From NCBI GenBank assembly GCA_016808115.1, contig JAEQBH010000986.1:1116001-1180000 (forward strand): a DNA stretch of 64,000 nt. The letters are read 5' to 3'. How positions within the stretch are numbered: position 1 is the first letter of the stretch; every line of letters starts with the position of its first letter. Source of the DNA: Tetrastigma voinierianum. Taxonomy: Eukaryota; Streptophyta; Magnoliopsida; Vitales; Vitaceae. Below, piece after piece: positions 11,060 through 24,600 of this stretch. The notes under the pieces are model-generated. The model searched no databases. It saw only the letters and a program-made list of their open reading frames with translations, and was not told the DNA's origin. A program made the translations under genes and the position numbers.

Positions 11060-12440
11060 TTGTTTCCTGTGGAATCTTACCTCGCGCACTTATATCGATC
11101 CCTAGCTGGCGCACTCAAATTGCAGAGCGCCTACTCCTGGTCGGTGAAAGCACCCATCTACCATGATTTTTTTTCGACTTTTTTTATTCTTCTTTATATG
11201 CTTATTTTTTTTAATTAATCATCTTTGTATTTATATTATATTACCATTTAATTTATAGTCTTATTATTATTTTATTTCTGTAATATATTGTTGTTTTTTT
11301 TGTTTATTTAATTAAATTGGTTGTTGGGATTTCTTTTTATTAATTTTTATTATTATTTTAATTAAATTTATTTTTCCTTCACATATGAACTATCACCCAC
11401 CCTTAATATAATAGAATCCCCAAATTAAAAAAAAATCAACTTATAAATTTTCATTTCTCAATTTTTGAGTGTCCAAATTTCAAAATTCAAATCTAAATTT
11501 CATTTTCAAAACTGAATTTCAAAATTTAATTCCTCTCAAACTCAAATTCAACTTCATCACCTAATTTTAAAATTGCACCCCACTCAAAATCAAGTGTTAT
11601 AAATCCAAAATCCAAGTTCCACACCTCTCACTCCACCTAAAGTTTATACTCAATTTACAAATTCCAAAATTTCAAATTCAAGTCGATTAATTCTTCAAAT
11701 TTTACAAACTTCAATTTCAAGATTCATTTGTCCTAATCTTAAAATTTTTGAAAACCCCAATTTCTAAATTCTCAAGTCCACAAAAATCTCAAATTTCAAA
11801 TTTCAACCCAACTCACTTTCAAAACTTCAATTTCAAACTATCTTCAAAAATTCAAACACTGCAAATTCTACAATTCCTATAAAATGAAATCTTAGAGAGT
11901 TAATTTACAGAATATAAACGGGCTTGCTGAACCCGATATTCCATGTATCATTTTAATAAATAATTTAATATATGATTTATAACCAATTTTTTTTAATCAA
12001 TGCATTACTAATTTTAAGTTATCGTAATTAACATCGTTTCCCAATTCGAGAATAGCTAACATACCATTCGTGCATTATGGTTTTCCCATCTGACTTTGTT
12101 TGACATTTATTTATATATGCTGGTATGTTTTTGTAATGTTATTGCTTATATTCTGGTATCTATTAGTTGATTAAATAAAAACCATTTTCCTCTTTAATTG
12201 TTTAAGTAGAGACTTGACTTTGGGGGCTTGTAGGTGCTACGCTTCATCACTATCCCGATAAGTAACTCGACGCCTGGACCTAGACTCGCTTTCCCAAAAC
12301 CCATTTTCCATCAAGTAGTCACATTTGCGCTTTTCTTCTTATTTCGTTTTCCCTTTTAAAATAAAACAAAAATAATTGGCGACTCCAAACCGTTTTCTAA
12401 AAATGGTTTTTCAAAAATAAAAACGAGTATCGCCTTTTAA
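11060..12440 (+). mobile_element. Gypsy (Tat/Ogre-like) LTR remnant
   Basis: The right part holds TTGGCGACTCC at 12376-12386. This resembles the LTR end and primer-binding region of plant Tat-lineage gypsy elements, and it is preceded by a C-rich block near 12225-12310 of the kind seen at their LTR ends. An AT/CA-rich stretch of AAATTTCAAA phrases at 11400-11890 fits a long LTR. There is no coding sequence and no matching second LTR, so this is a solo or truncated fragment. The left limit is a guess. Confidence 0.4.
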
Positions 12441-12607
12441 GTAAGAAACGCATAATAACTAAAAATGCAAGGTCCACAGATGTTTGTTATTTTGTTTTGA
12501 AAATGTATGTGATAATGAAAAGCACTAGTGATGTTTAATTTTTATGTTTAATGTTATTTACCTTATTGTATTTTATTATTATATAAAAACTATATACAAT
12601 ATTTATC

Positions 12608-12649
12608 GAGATATATATATATATATATATATGTATAAAGATATATATA

Positions 12650-12692
<43 letters not shown>
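12608..12692. repeat. (TA)n microsatellite cluster
   Basis: Two long TA runs separated by a short TATAAAG interruption. Open frames over this tract encode only Ile/Tyr repeats and are artefacts. Confidence 0.95.
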
Positions 12693-12694
<2 letters not shown>

Positions 12695-13070
12695 CTATTT
12701 ATATTATGAGTAAGATACATCATTTAAAAAAGTTTGAACCTCAAGTATGTCTTACGCCTCAAGGCCCCAAAAGGCTTTTGTGCCTTAGTACACCTTAAAT
12801 AACAATAAGTTCATAGTACATCATATTCCAATTTATAAAAAGCGACCCAAAGATTTTAATGAAGAGAAAAACCTAGAATATTTTAGTTTTTATAATCTCT
12901 TTGGTTGGTACATGTGAAACTAAAAGAAAAAGTAGAGAACGATTCATTAGCTATTTTTTATACAAGATATTATATTTAAATGATAAATATTTTCGGTATA
13001 TAGTGAATCTTTACTTTATTTTTAATTTTTATATATCTTTACTTTATTTTTAATTTTTACCATGCTTTCA

Positions 13071-13093
13071 TAATATATATATATATATATATA
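13071..13093. repeat. (TA)n microsatellite
   Basis: About eleven TA units in intergenic DNA. Confidence 0.9.
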
Positions 13094-13370
13094 ATATTAG
13101 TTTTTAATTTTTTAAAAATTATAACAAATGTTTATTTATAAAAACACTTCAATTTTATAAGTGGTTATAAAACACTTTAAAATAAGTCATTTAGCTATTA
13201 TAAGTGTTTATGTAATAATACATCAAAACACCTTAATTTAAAATATGCATCCAAACATAAATAACTTATTCAATAAAATACTTATGAATAAGCTCTTATC
13301 TAATAAGCTTTTATAAAATAAATGTTTAATTAAGTTGTTTAAACAAACATGACCTAATTTTAGTCTTAAA
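13094..13370. mobile_element. Possible AT-rich MITE
   Basis: Contains repeated CACTTATAA/AAGCTTTTATAA motifs and ends in AAACAAACATGACCT. This is the style of AT-rich hairpin MITEs common in plants. The left end has only a rough counterpart (ACAAATGTTTAT), and no target duplication is clear. Confidence 0.2.
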
Positions 13371-14563
13371 AAATGGTTGACGAAAAATGAGACGTTAAAA
13401 TTAAGGAAAGGCTAGTTTAACAAACCCAACAATCAAAGGTTGATTAAAAATTCATCTCATTAATTCTTTCAGTTTGGGTTAGATCGTTCAAAAATGGAAG
13501 GATGAGAAAATCAGTCTCAAATCAGGAGAATGAAACGATGATATCATAAAAATCAAATAGAGAAATGAAACAAAAACAAATCTGAGATCATTGCCAAAAA
13601 CACACAACACAATGGAGAGGAAAGGTAGTAAATAAAAGAAGAAAAAAAAAAGATAAGAGAACAGAAAACCAAAAAAATAAACGGTGTAGAGATGATCAGG
13701 TTATAGGGTAAAGATGACAATATAGAGTTGTAACATAGAATAAAGACATCCATTGATTTATCAATATAATATCGTACCTCCCATGTAAAAAGGATGCCTG
13801 CGCCAGAGAAGACAATTAGAGCTTTGAGATTTAAGCTTTTTTGCACTGATGAAGAAGACAATTCGGGCTTTGAGATTTAAGATTTTCGCATGGTTGAAGA
13901 AGATGACGAGAAGAGCTTTCAGATTCCCTGCACTGTTGGAAAAGAAAAATTAAGGTTTTTACGATTTGATATTTGAGCTTTCTGCTTTGTTGAAGAAGCA
14001 AATCTTTGCTCCCCTGTAGATATCACAGCTACAATACGAGATACGACTACAACTCAAGCTAGGAATGGATGCAGGGGATTTCTGTCTTCTCTTCAGAACA
14101 AGATGAAATGAAGGGTGTAAAATTTAGACACACTTCAAATGCAGATCAAATTTCCAAGTCAGACATTTTCTCTTTCTATTATTTTAAAAGTTAAACGGCA
14201 TTTACATGATATCCTTCTACTACTCAATTTCACACTTTAAAAAAAGAAATTAAAAAAGAAACAACAAAGAAAACGTCTCAAGTTTAAAGCACAATCATGG
14301 AGAGTTACTTGCCAAGATAGAAGTTTTGTTGAAAGGAAGTCTCTTCTCTAAAGCTAACCACTTCACAGACTTGTCACTTCTATGATAGTTATTAAAAAGA
14401 CGAAGAAAATAAAATAAAATAAGCAAAGAAGAAAATAAGAGGCCAATCGAAGCAAACAACAAAGAGAAGGATCACTACCAGCACGTGATGTACAGAATAA
14501 TAATCTACAATGCAAATCACATGCATTTTCCATTGATGAGCATGTGCCAATCCATTTTGTCAG
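13371..14563. other. Intergenic / APC2 3' flank
   Basis: No credible gene. The phrase GCTTTGAGATTTAAG is repeated near 13820 and 13870, with GAAGAAGA runs. The last few hundred bases next to 14564 should contain the APC2 3' UTR and polyadenylation region. Confidence 0.4.
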
Positions 14564-17500
14564 CTATTTCTTTAGAAAGTAGCTTCCATCTCTTATTTCT
14601 AACTTCTCTTCTGAAACAAGACCAGATAAGAAGGTCTGCAGTTGTTGCAGTGATTTGTCGTAAGGAGGATCGGCTAAACAAAACATCTGCAGCAGAGTAT
14701 AGACAAATTAAATACTCATGCTGCTACATTATTTTTATCTAAATCAATTATAACCAAGCATTCAAACAGTTATCACCTTAAGAGTGTTATGAATCCGATC
14801 CAATGCCATGCTGCCAAAATTTGTGAGCATCCCCATGATAAATTTCTGCAACCACAACAAAATGCCATTTAGAGATCCATTTCTGGAACAGAATGCAACG
14901 TGTTATAACTTCCAACACTAGCATACTTTTACAAGTTGATGTAGGTTTTGAAATGTTCTCGAGCATCAATAGAAACTAAAAACTAAATTGTTATTGGGGT
15001 TGGACAAATCAAAAAAGCATTTTTAATGTTTGGTATTGATCTCCCTCTCACTAGGAGGCAGGCAGAGGAGAACACCCAAGAAATATTTGGATTATAGCTA
15101 AAACCAAACCATCTTACAGATTTAAGGAACAGGAAAATTCACATTAACTATGTTTCAGTCATCTGTGACAAAGTGGTTTTGCATTTGGTACTCCAAGAAA
15201 ACATCTCATGGGGGCAAACCTTCAGCTTTGCTGAAAAGAAGTTGGCTTAGTTTACCTAGATATTGAATTGAATTAGGATAAGGGCTCCAAGAATAGCTTG
15301 GCCAGTGGAGTGAGGTAGGGGCAGGCCTTATAGGCTTATAGCTTTAGCCTTCAAAATTAGTGAACAAGTTATGTATCATAATGCACCAATTTTACTACTT
15401 AATTTAGGGAGAGACGTATCAACAAAAAACTACTAGATTTAGGGAGTGTTTTTTTATATATAGGTTTGATTTAGGGAGTATTTTTAGAGTTTGGGACTTC
15501 TATTCTAGGAGGGCTTAATCTAGGCTAAGGACATAATATTTTTCTTTCGTTTAAGATCTCAAGTTTGAGATCATAGGTATTGTCTAAATGCTCAATTGTT
15601 CACATTTCTCAAGAGTAATGTGATTCTTTTTACCCCCTAGGGTGTACCATGTAGCTCCAGTAGAAAAATGCACTCTTTGAAGAGTGAATCCTTGAGTTTT
15701 ATGTGAATGCACCAAATTTTATGCCAAGCAATATACATCATGCACTAGAAGGTTAGTGCTTAACAGGTTGCAATAGCAGGACTAGATTGAAGCAGGCAAA
15801 CTGCATACAAGGAACAAGCTGCGAGTCAATCAAATTATTATTCACTTAGATCAAAACCATCATCTGGAGCCAAAAGAACATCATGTGAAAGATGCCTCTT
15901 TTTTGGATGTGGTTCCCATGTCAATGCATTTCTAATTTGATTATCTAAAAAGCCCTGGGTCAAAAATTACTTCCATTACAAATGAATTTCAGTTTGGCAG
16001 CATTTCATTTCCCAATAAAACTGCCAAAGTTCAATATGTACTGTATTGCATTTGAACTAGAGGTTGGCGATGGGATATGGATACAAATCTCTCCAACCCC
16101 AACCCACCCTTAACTCCCACAACCACACTAAAAAGGTCATGTCAGATATAATTGTTGCATGTGTGAATTTTGAATCATATTCAAATACCCCAATAGCAAA
16201 TGCAAAATTGGCAGTAAATCAACAATATTCACATTGCATACCTCATAAACAATCATCTCTTTATGCAATTGATCCTCAACAGAGGCTACAGATCTCTCCC
16301 CTTCATCGCATGCAAGAAGCTCATCACAGCTCCCCACATTAACACTATTCTTACTGGGCTCAACCATATCATCCACTAGGGTAAATATGTGGTCATTAGG
16401 ATCTGTTGCAAGTAATTCCGAGAGAATTCCCTGGAAGAAAGAGACAGAAGGAAAGGAAGCTAAATAAGTAGTTTTCTGCTTGGCTTCTAGATTTTTGAAG
16501 ATTTTTATATAAAATATTAAAATTTCAGATGAAAATGGATACAGGATTAGATCTAAGCAATGCAAAGGACAAAAAAAAAGTAATAAACCATTTCGCGTGA
16601 AAAATTAATGTCTGTGTGAGTTACATTAAGACTAGAGTCAGCTTTACAAGAAGAGGCAAAAATGTGAAGAAAATTATGCTTAATTAATAACAAGCAGTAA
16701 CCATGCACTTAAATCTGAAGAGCGCAAAATACATATTGATCAGCCAATAGAAGGAACATCATTAAATACATTCTTCTGCTGACTCTGGTATGTGCAAATG
16801 TCTTATCATAAGATGATAAGAACAATGAAATTCTGTCTGCACTAGGAGACTTGCATTTTTCAATTAAGGCTATCCAAATTGTACATAAAATTCTGAAATT
16901 AGTAGCAAATAATACCTTGCCTATCCAGAAATTTATCCTCCGATTAAGCACATCCACAGGTACCCCAATGGAAGCTGCAAGATTCTTAGAGGTCCAACTG
17001 GAGGCAAGCAAAATAGATAATTTTAACATACAAATGAGTAACAAAGACTTTGCCGAGGTGATTCTTGAGGTTACCTTGTTTGATCTTGGAATTGCATTAT
17101 TATTGCTGCATGCAAAGGAGCCACCGTGAACGGCACTGCTCTACCCTCAAATTGCAACTCCAGCTAAAACCAATAAAGCCAGGATAAAATTGAAAAACAT
17201 TATTTGAGTGAGATAGTCCAAGCAACCAGAATTTGTACATTTCTCTTTTAATTTTGATCCCTTAAACATCAGCAGGCATTCAAGGTTAGAAAAGGGAATC
17301 TAATGATAGTTTAAAATTTGAAGAGCCTGACCTTGACTGTACCAAGATTTTTCTTCCATAGTAGCTTTCGAGGAGTTTTGATTTTGTGAAACCTTTTTGC
17401 ATAATCGGCAAACAGCTGTTCCACAGGCCCAGGTATGTTAAGAGCCTCCTCCTGCAAGTAATATTCAAGGTCACTTAAGTGCAACTAGAGGTAGTTCATA

Positions 17501-17745
17501 AGAAGACACAAGGATAATGTAAATACAGATTTACATGCAGAAGCCACAAGAATAAATGAGAAAGTAATATACTTTGCAAGCAGAAAAACAGCTTGGAATT
17601 AGATGCAGAGAAAAAGAAATTATGCGGAAGTATGGATAAAAGAGAAAAAGGTGTTCTTGAGACTTGTGAATGGGAGATCGTTTAATGAGTATGTGGTGCA
17701 ACAAATTGTAGCAGGAGAAGCTATTGAGGAGTTGAACTGCTTGAA

Positions 17746-17784
<39 letters not shown>

Positions 17785-20700
17785 TACATAAAACACAAAC
17801 TCTTAAAGTGAACCACCATATAACTTTAAGAGAGACTTCTACAGTGACCCAAAAATTAACAGTGATAACTATGAAGAAAAATATGCCTTCTTGTCAGAAG
17901 ATGTTTTGACATATCAATATGTTTGATTATCATTTCCCCAAAATAAAATTTCATAAATATTATTGATAAAACAAATTGGGTTACCTGGATTGGAGGCCAG
18001 AAATTTGATGATATGATTGTAGCATCCAGAATATCCAGAGACACCCCAGCTTCTCCTAGCTCAGAATCTACAGGCATAAACATTACAAATACTGATGCAC
18101 AAAACTTTTAAAAAGAAAGGAAAGACAGCATTTTGCAAATAATGGCAGGACTAGACCCAAATGCAAATCAGTAGAGCAAAAGTGCAAATCCAGATTTAAA
18201 AAACACCTGTTTGGGATGGCTGAGTTATGGTTGCTTTTATATTGGAGTTTGTCCTTTTGGAATCAATCAAATCATTGAGCATAATCTCACACCTCTGCAT
18301 GCTGCTCTCCCCAAAATGTATCTGGAAACATGGCAGCATGAATATATGATCATAAGTTGAATTACTGTAACACAGTACTCAAATTAGCTAGTTCAACCAG
18401 TACTAATATAACAAAGGGAGATCATTAATTTCAATATATGAAACACCTGCCTTTAGGAGTTCTAAAGTTCGTATTTCTGAGTCGATATCATAATCAGATT
18501 TGTTCAAAAGCTTTTCAGCCAGCATAACACGATATTCATTAACCAGCTGATCCTTTGAACCAATTATGCCAACAATCATCCCAAGTATGTCAACCTTCCT
18601 CCGGTTTCTGCTACCCTTTGATGGGTCAGCCTCTACTGGGTCAGGCTCCCAACTGAAAATGCAGGATTCATGAAGAGAAACAAGTCATCTCTCAGATAAG
18701 GTAAATTACATTTCATACTAACAGTTTAAAACATAGTAGTTAACCTCATAACTCATGAACAACTTAAAAATAATACTCTAAATCCATGATATGATGCACG
18801 CACCGTTCTGCATTGATCCAGTCTTGCTTTTCATCAATGTTGATGTCATCACCAACACCAGCATTCTCTTGATTTTCTTCATCTCTATTTAATTCTTCGA
18901 GAAGACTATCACCAGTATTTCCAGATCCATTTGGATTCCCACCAGTCCCATCTGTGAGCATGGTCACAATGCATTTTATGGTATCTTTTCTTCCCCTTAG
19001 ATAGTCCCTTATTGGTTCACCCACTGCTTCAAGAAAAACACCTGCTGGGTCTATGGCCCGCAGTGCTTTAATAGTTGAAACATACTGGTGCAATATATCA
19101 TTCGTTGAGGCACCAGCAGTGAGTAAGCGATATCGTAATGCAGATATAAATGAATCGACCAACTTGGAATGTTGTCCAGTGTATTCAAGACACTGTTTTA
19201 AGTCTTCGATAGCAGGAGAACTGCAATTTTCATAATTATAATTTGTTTCACGATGCAGAAATTCCCAAGAAAATCTTAGATGAGCATTAGAAAACATTTA
19301 CTCATTTATGAATTGTCATGACAAGGAATGGGAACATGCAGTAACATCCATTTTAGTCATTGCATGTGACAGAATAATACTCATGCTCTATATGCAATTA
19401 ACAAATGCATACTAACAAAGAGCAAGTTAAAATGCATTTTATGCGGCATACAAAAGGAGCTTCTTTGACGCAAAAATTCTATATTAATTAGTCATTATCT
19501 GAGTTTCAAGTTAATTTTTGTTAAATGACCAACTCTCCAAAAAGCTCAAGCTGTTAGGATTTGGATTTAATATGAATATCATGCCTTTAACACCCTCCCT
19601 CACGTGCAATCCCATACCCGCACGTGGAGAGTCAAATAAACCAAATAGAGTCCTCCATGGACATTCAAATCAATAAATAGGGAATAAATTGCAAAGAGGT
19701 GATTCGAACCCAAGACATCCTGCCAAACCAAACACTGATTCCATGTTAAATGACCAACTCTCCTAAAAGCTCAAACTGTTAGGATTTGGATTTAATATGA
19801 ATAGCATACCTTTAACAATTTTAAAAATCAAAATACTCATTTAGCCACAAAGATTGTTAATATTGCACTTGGGTAAGTCAATAAAAGGCAAGACTCCTTG
19901 GCAAATTGCTTGCCTTACTTTATTGTGGATTGTGTGGCAAGAGAGAAATGCAAGGATATTTTAGGACAAAGGGAGATAGAAAGAGATGTTTGGGATTTAC
20001 TTCACTTCTACTCCTCTTTGTGGCTTCTTGTAGTGTTTCTTTTAGAGGAGTTCCACTTAATGTTATACAAATCAATTGGATTGTGGTTTCTGATTCTATA
20101 ATTTGAGATTGTTGGGAACTGCCTCTAATCTTAGTTTTCTATAGAGGGTGTTTTCTTGCTTTGATCAGAAGTTGCTTTGAGGGAAGGAACTCTAATCCTT
20201 CTCCTGTACCATTATTATTATTTTATCATCATGACATTATTTTCGTTTCTGATCAAAGAAAATAAAATAGAAAAGGTTAATTTTCCTAACACAATATTAT
20301 CACTTCAACCTGTATTTTTTGCAACATGCATCACAGTATCACAGTTTTGAAAGGCGCACCTAGGCTCAAGGCACAACCACTCCCTAGTTATGGAGCCTCA
20401 CCTTTCAAGACATGTGCCTTACTAAATGGGCTTGCCTTTTAGACTATAATTTCTTTTTAGAACACTTTTATTCTTGAAATTTCTAATTATATATTGAAAG
20501 TTATATAATTTCACAATTTTTTATTGAAATTTTCTTTAAATATTAGGAATCTTTAATTTTTTTATTAATATAATCATACTTTTAAACATATTTTATAGAA
20601 ATGATGTACATCAGAGGTCGCATTTCACTTCACAAAAGTCCGCTCCTTAGGTGCACCTTGCCCTAACAGCACTATGATGCATCAAGATATATGCTAGCTA

Positions 20701-21654
20701 TGATACTTATCAGCGCTGCCTCGTAATAACATACTTAGTTTTCTGTGTCACCTCCTCAAGCCCTAACATGCATGTCACTGTTCTTGTCACATTGATGTTT
20801 AAGTTTACCACAAAACTCCAAAGACGCTAGGTATTTAACCAATATCGGATTAAAGGCACAAAAATTTAAAAGATGCTACATTTGAACAATAATATCAGAT
20901 TAAAGGCAAGTTTTTTTTTTATAGGAAATTCAATGGATCAGCCCAGCTATTTTATAGTCTCCCCGTGCAATTGGGGTTGGCCCAGCTAGCCCCAAGCCAC
21001 CAGTAGCAAAACCACAAATAGTATTAAAGCAATGAAAAGGCACCCTAACTGACCCATAAAAAAAACCTAAGAGAGCAGCTGGGTTATGAATGCAAAAAAC
21101 ATAAAATTGAAAAAAAAAAAAAAAAAAACTACCTGTCAGGGTAATCCACAATAATCTCAAAAAGTTTTGCTATTCTTAAATCTTGTAATGTTTCATAAGC
21201 AAAATACTCCAGCCGCAACTGCCATCTGATCAGTCCTTCAGAGGGGGTGTCAATTCTAGGATAAAATGAAGAGGGATGTGAAGCCAAAGGTGATTTGAGA
21301 CCATATGAAGGATTATCATAACTAACAGAGTCACCCAGATAAGCAAGAAGTGCATCCAAGAATTGAAGAGGCACAGCCTACACAATGCACAATATTTAGA
21401 AAGCTCTCCCATTACTAACATAATCTTATCCACATCCGTAAGAGGTAGAGGGAAATACTAAGAAAATGAGCATGATAAATACAACCTCAATAAAAGATCT
21501 GTGACTATAACATCTTATGTTATGGAGAAAACAGAATTCACTATCTGGATGGAAGAAACAATATCATTCTCACCACTTAGTTTAGATAATTGAAAGTCAT
21601 TATAAATTAAAACTGTATAAGTTCATAATGTAGAGCATGTACTTTGTACTTTTC

Positions 21655-21686
<32 letters not shown>

Positions 21687-24600
21687 CTGAAAAGTCATGA
21701 GTACTTTATACTATGGTAGGAACTAAAAACTGTTTTTTAGTCTGATAGATGCATCATGCTCAACTGATACCCAAAAAGAAGCTTATTGATAAATGATGCC
21801 TTTAAGGCCATGGATATGAAACTCAGAACCATTAAATAGTACTTGGTAAGGACTAGGCTATCATTAGGGAACATTTGTACTGAAATTGCTGCAGCAATAA
21901 TTATATTACTACAGAGGATACAGCATTCTCAAATGAAGGCGAGTTCCAACATCTAAAGTGGAAAAGTAATAATATGAATTTAAATATAAAAATAAACCTG
22001 CATCCACTTTAATGGATTCCAAAACAGAACTCCTGTAATCATCCCCAGCCAAATTATGAACTTTGTCCTGAGATAAAAACAAAATAAAGATCATTATAAG
22101 TGACAATCATGTGTACTTTGGCGCACTACTTTAGGCACTATTCATAACATCTTTGATTTTCTTATTGAAGAAAAAGATTAGTAAGTAGGTGCAATTAAGA
22201 AGCCAAAATGCACTGATATATTAAAGCATGTTCATATAAGAAATTCACAGGGTGTAAAAGGTTAAAGGTATGCTGAATAATCTCTGCACAAAGGGGCATA
22301 TGGCACATTCTCACCTTCAAAGCAAGAAAATAGGCAGAAGCATAGGCATCTTTCAGCCATAGATAAATCCAAGATTTCTAAGATCACGGACCACCTTCCC
22401 ATGTTTTTCACCAACGTGTTATTCAAAAACTTTCTCCGCTGATAGCATTCATCAATATCCATTTCACCTCTATAGGAGACTTTATTTTTCTCATCTAAAT
22501 CCATGTCATCTTTATCATCAGATCCATTACCATCTTCATATTCTCCAGCCATAATTGTACTTAACTCCTCCAACCTTCCCTTAAAATAACAGTGAGTATC
22601 TCTTGAGAACATTGTAAGATATAAAGAACCAGTAAATTAATCCAAGAGAACAAAGTAGTATGGATAATCAATTCCTTAGAATGCAGCAAACTATTTTACC
22701 CATGCATCATATAGCTGATTGTAACAGACTTTGTCATGAAACAAAATTTGATGATTGATGAACTAGAGACATGAAAGAAAAAATATTAACTGGCAATATA
22801 ACAAGCCTTAAAATCAGCACAAGAAGAAAATAAAAGGGAAATAAAGAAATGACTCCTGCCTTCTAGGATAGTAATGTAACAATATAAATATATCTATCCA
22901 TGGGAATTAAACTACTTATGTAAGACATGTCTACTTCATAGGAAGCTGTCACACAACTATCAAGGCCCTTGTGTCTGTCTCCACAAATCTTAAAGCATGA
23001 CTAATTTTTTTATCTCACTTCTCTTTTCTTTTCTATCCTTTTTTTTTTTAAACTACTCATGTAAGACATGTCTACTCCATAGGAAGCTGTCACACAACCA
23101 CTGGTCTTAGTTCATCCCAACTAGTACACTACAGTTTTGTCCACTTCAAAGTGATGACCCATTTAGAACTGAAGGTAAATATTACACTGGTGTTATCAAC
23201 AGATTTATTACTTTGGGCAGGATAATATGAAACAGGTGTGATGGTGAAAGCACAACAAAGATATGCTGTTTTTGTAATATGCGATGTAAGATTTAGCATT
23301 ATCGTAACATTTGATAAGAGCTTAGATAGATCGAATTTTTTTATTACTTAAACTGTTGAAGCTTCAAAGACCTGTTGCCCAAAAGCTGTTCAGTTCCTAT
23401 ATAATGACATGTCTTCAAATGGACCATCCCCAAAACAATTTTCATGATTTAGGACCAGTTACCAATAGAACAAAGCATAGAAATAATAAGAATGTGATTT
23501 AACTACAAGAAACATATAATTAACCAATTAAAGTCCAAAAAGTGTTCACACAAAGTACAAATCTAGAAACAACTACCAGGGAAATGCCGAGGAAGTCTGG
23601 CCATGAGAACTGAAGACACTATTAACTGATATTTAGAAATAAGATGGATTCTTTCTGCATCTGAGGTGAGTCTTTCCTCTGATATACCATCCTTGTATGA
23701 CTGTAAAGCATGAACCAGCATTAACAGGCACTTTTCTTGATATTGTTTTTCAGAAGATACATCATCCAATGCTTTATATAAGACTTTCTGAATCCCATTC
23801 TCTTGAATCTGCGTTTCCAATTCATGTGACTGAAAATATAAGTTTGACAGATTCTATAAACAGCTGGAAGCTTCCAGCAGCATCTTGAAGAACACCAGTT
23901 TTATTTCTTTCCAATGAAAGAGAATTGGAACACTAAAAACTAGTAAAAAATAAAAACTACATGGAAATTTCAGGTCAAAATAAATAAGTACTCAAATGCA
24001 TTATAAGACTGGATGAATAATGAAACATAATACAAACAATCACCATAATAACTAGGATATTCTAACATCCATATGGATATTGCTGAAGGAGAGAGTTGTT
24101 TATTAAGCTCTCTTTATTGGCATAGCCTTTTAGTGCCCATTTTATAGTGTACTCTGGTTTATTGTTTTTTGCCACTCTCTATAAATTGTTATTGCCTGCT
24201 AGAAGGAGAAGAAGAAGAAAAATTCCAACCTCCTTATATTCTTCAGAGTTGCCAGGAAATCTAATCCTGCTTCCCGAAATACTGATATTTGACTACAAAT
24301 TACATGTCTAATCATTGTTAGAAGTGTTACCATATACAATTTTAGGAGTTTATGCAATTTGGGACTCTATTATTAGCTGTATATATTAGTTACCATGTAT
24401 AGATGCTAAAGACTAGGAATCTACCATGTATAGATGCTAAAGACTAGGAATTTATGTATAGATGCTAAAGACTAAGAATTTATGTATAGATGCTAAAGAC
24501 TAGGAATTTACCATGTATAGATGCTAAAGACTAGATAATTTGAGAGACTATATGTATGGCAGATTGATGGAATCAAGTTATAACTTTTCCAGTAAAAACC

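Larger units (their letters stand above)
19519..19817 (-). mobile_element. 299-bp miniature LTR retrotransposon (TRIM/SMART type)
   Basis: Two 74-bp direct repeats (19519-19592 and 19744-19817) differ at four positions. Each starts TG and ends CA, and they enclose only 151 bp. A perfect 5-bp target duplication ATTTT flanks the element (19514-19518 and 19818-19822). In the minus sense, the 5' LTR is followed immediately by TGGAATCAGTGT, close to the Met-tRNA primer-binding site TGGTATCAGAGC. The 3' LTR is preceded by a purine tract GAGGGAGGG. There is no coding capacity. It lies in APC2 intron 6 in the same orientation as the gene. The total size is close to that of the smallest LTR elements described (SMARTs). 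Confidence 0.9.

Noticed and set aside
12535..12798. Open frames of Ile/Tyr repeats on both strands
   Set aside because: They are translations of the (TA)n microsatellite.
19680..19720. tRNA or SINE B-box-like GATTCGAACCC
   Set aside because: It is the interior of the 299-bp LTR element; no A box or cloverleaf could be built around it.
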